Of a DNA stretch of 64,000 bases, positions 63,131 to 64,000 are shown in pieces (the stretch's first letter is position 1; each line of letters begins with the position of its first letter). Source of the stretch: Brevibacterium siliguriense (lineage in GTDB: Bacteria; Actinomycetota; Actinomycetes; Actinomycetales; Brevibacteriaceae); contig NZ_LT629766.1 in the NCBI RefSeq assembly GCF_900105315.1, positions 3,534,001-3,598,000 of the forward strand. The letters run 5' to 3'. Both the position numbers and the translations under genes were made by a program. The notes under the pieces are model-generated. The model saw nothing but the letters and a program-made list of their open reading frames with translations. It was not told where the DNA came from and searched no databases.

Positions 63131-64000
63131 ATGAGAGATTCCCACACGCAGACATCATCGACCTCCGCCGAGGCGGCTCCCGGTCACGCGCCCAACGTCG
63201 ACCCCGCCCCCACCGCAGGCCGTCCTGCCCCCGTCCTTTGGCCGCTCCACCTCGGGGCGTTCCTCGCGACGTTCATGTTCTCCGTCTCGAACGTCGCGAT
63301 TCCTGCAGTGAAAGCAGACATCGGCGCGAGCGACGCGACATCGGCTCTCATCGTCGGTCTGTTCTCCGCCGCCTTCGCCTCCGGCCTCATCCTCTTCGGT
63401 CGCATCGGAGACCGTTTCGGACGTCGCCGCCTGTTCATGATCGGCACGGGCGCGCTTGTCATCACCTCAATCGCCGTCGGACTGGCACCCGATCCGCTCT
63501 TCCTGCTCGTGGCTCGCGCAACCCAGGGCTTGGCAGCGGCGGTGATGATGCCGCAGATCCTCGCGAGCTTCCAGCATTCGCTGTCCGGAGCCGCACGGTT
63601 GAAGGCGATCAGCCTCTTCGGCGCATTCTCCGGAGTCGGCACCGTCGGTGGTCAGGTCCTCGGCGGCGGACTCATCTCCCTCTTCGGCGAGACCTGGGGA
63701 TGGCGGGCGGCATTCCTCAGCTGTGCGGTCGCCGCCGCAGCTGCCTATCTCGGTTCCCTGCGTCTGACCGAATCACACAGCATCGACCCGGCACCCCTCG
63801 ACGCCCCTGGTGCGATCCTCCTCGGCGTCGGCATGATCTGCCTCGTCACCGGACTGGCGCTGGGACCGGTCACCGGCTGGCTGCCCATACCGGCGATCCT
63901 GCTGGCAGTCAGCGTCTTGGGCTTCGCGACTTTCGTCGTGTGGCAGTCCCGAGCCGACGCGACAGGCAGGTTCCCACTCATCCCGCCCGCCGTCGTCGCG
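63131..64000 (+). CDS. MFS drug-type transporter (partial at right edge)
   Basis: The first 290 residues are in the window and the frame stays open to the edge. After a hydrophilic start come helices with motif A GRIGDRFGRRRLFMIGTG near residue 95, RATQGLAAAVMMPQIL near 130 and the motif C-like GAFSGVGTVGGQVLGGGLIS near 165. It fits the 14-helix DHA2 (EmrB/QacA) group. ATG 63131 may be leaderless (CAGACT 6 nt upstream). It is divergent from the MmyB-type regulator. Confidence 0.88.
   Translation, partial: MRDSHTQTSSTSAEAAPGHAPNVDPAPTAGRPAPVLWPLHLGAFLATFMFSVSNVAIPAVKADIGASDATSALIVGLFSAAFASGLILFGRIGDRFGRRRLFMIGTGALVITSIAVGLAPDPLFLLVARATQGLAAAVMMPQILASFQHSLSGAARLKAISLFGAFSGVGTVGGQVLGGGLISLFGETWGWRAAFLSCAVAAAAAYLGSLRLTESHSIDPAPLDAPGAILLGVGMICLVTGLALGPVTGWLPIPAILLAVSVLGFATFVVWQSRADATGRFPLIPPAVVA

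Overview
The window is high-GC, gene-dense bacterial DNA with GTG/TTG starts, 4-nt start/stop overlaps (ATGA, GTGA, TTGA), leaderless promoters and actinobacterial marker families: GlxR/Crp, DUF4244 with TadE, the MrfA-type helicase beside the tad genes, DUF4178/DUF2617/DUF350/SpeE, an ECF42-like sigma factor with a DGPF protein, and a tmk fused to a membrane domain. Family content and gene order suggest Actinomycetota, order Micrococcales, probably Brevibacterium or a close relative. It looks like ordinary chromosome. I see no prophage, integrative element, insertion sequence, CRISPR array or rRNA operon.

Layout: 1-7.2 kb holds a secreted-protein tail, tRNA-Thr(CGT), an M20 peptidase, holB and the tmk fusion (leftward), then a lipoate-ligase-like protein and a GNAT. 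7.2-14.2 kb holds topA, a methyltransferase and an MrfA-like helicase; the last two diverge from a 34-bp gap. 14.2-19.5 kb is a leftward Tad/Flp pilus locus (ssd-tadA-tadB-tadC, then DUF4244-TadE-TadE-like) with a GNAT gene in the middle. 19.7-22.3 kb is one large low-complexity membrane protein. 22.6-30.2 kb holds acs (frameshifted as given), a holin-family protein, a CoA-pyrophosphatase (frameshifted as given), nth, glxR, and the operon DUF4177-ridA-NUDIX-MBL. 30.5-36.9 kb holds a class A PBP, a metallophosphoesterase and a zinc/manganese ABC operon behind an AT-rich palindrome. 37.1-43.8 kb is the leftward run dnaX-recR-lysC-asd. 43.9-49.7 kb runs rightward: DUF1707, a small membrane protein, a tandem GNAT, then the DUF4178-DUF2617-membrane protein-DUF350-speE operon. 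49.8-57 kb holds DUF4190, a TIGR03085-like protein, a sirtuin, a flavodoxin-like protein, an amidase, a FUSC protein and the sigma/DGPF pair. 57.2-64 kb holds a lipoprotein, a DJ-1/PfpI protein, a SpoIID protein, sfnG under a SAM-I riboswitch, tRNA-Ser(GGA), an MmyB-type regulator and the start of an MFS transporter cut by the window edge.

What stands out: (i) two long perfect palindromes (64 and 78 bp) with near-identical outer arms and mirrored differences, each starting at the TAA stop of its upstream gene; (ii) a second palindrome family (36947-37004, 60325-60380) that also follows genes; (iii) an ECF42-like sigma factor that seems to have lost region 4; (iv) a SAM-I riboswitch in front of a dimethylsulfone monooxygenase gene; (v) single-base deletions in C or G runs that break acs and the CoA-pyrophosphatase gene and probably change the end of ssd, most simply sequencing errors; (vi) an over-represented 10-mer, GCCGAGGCGG. 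All starts, domains and sites were judged by reading alone, with no database search.
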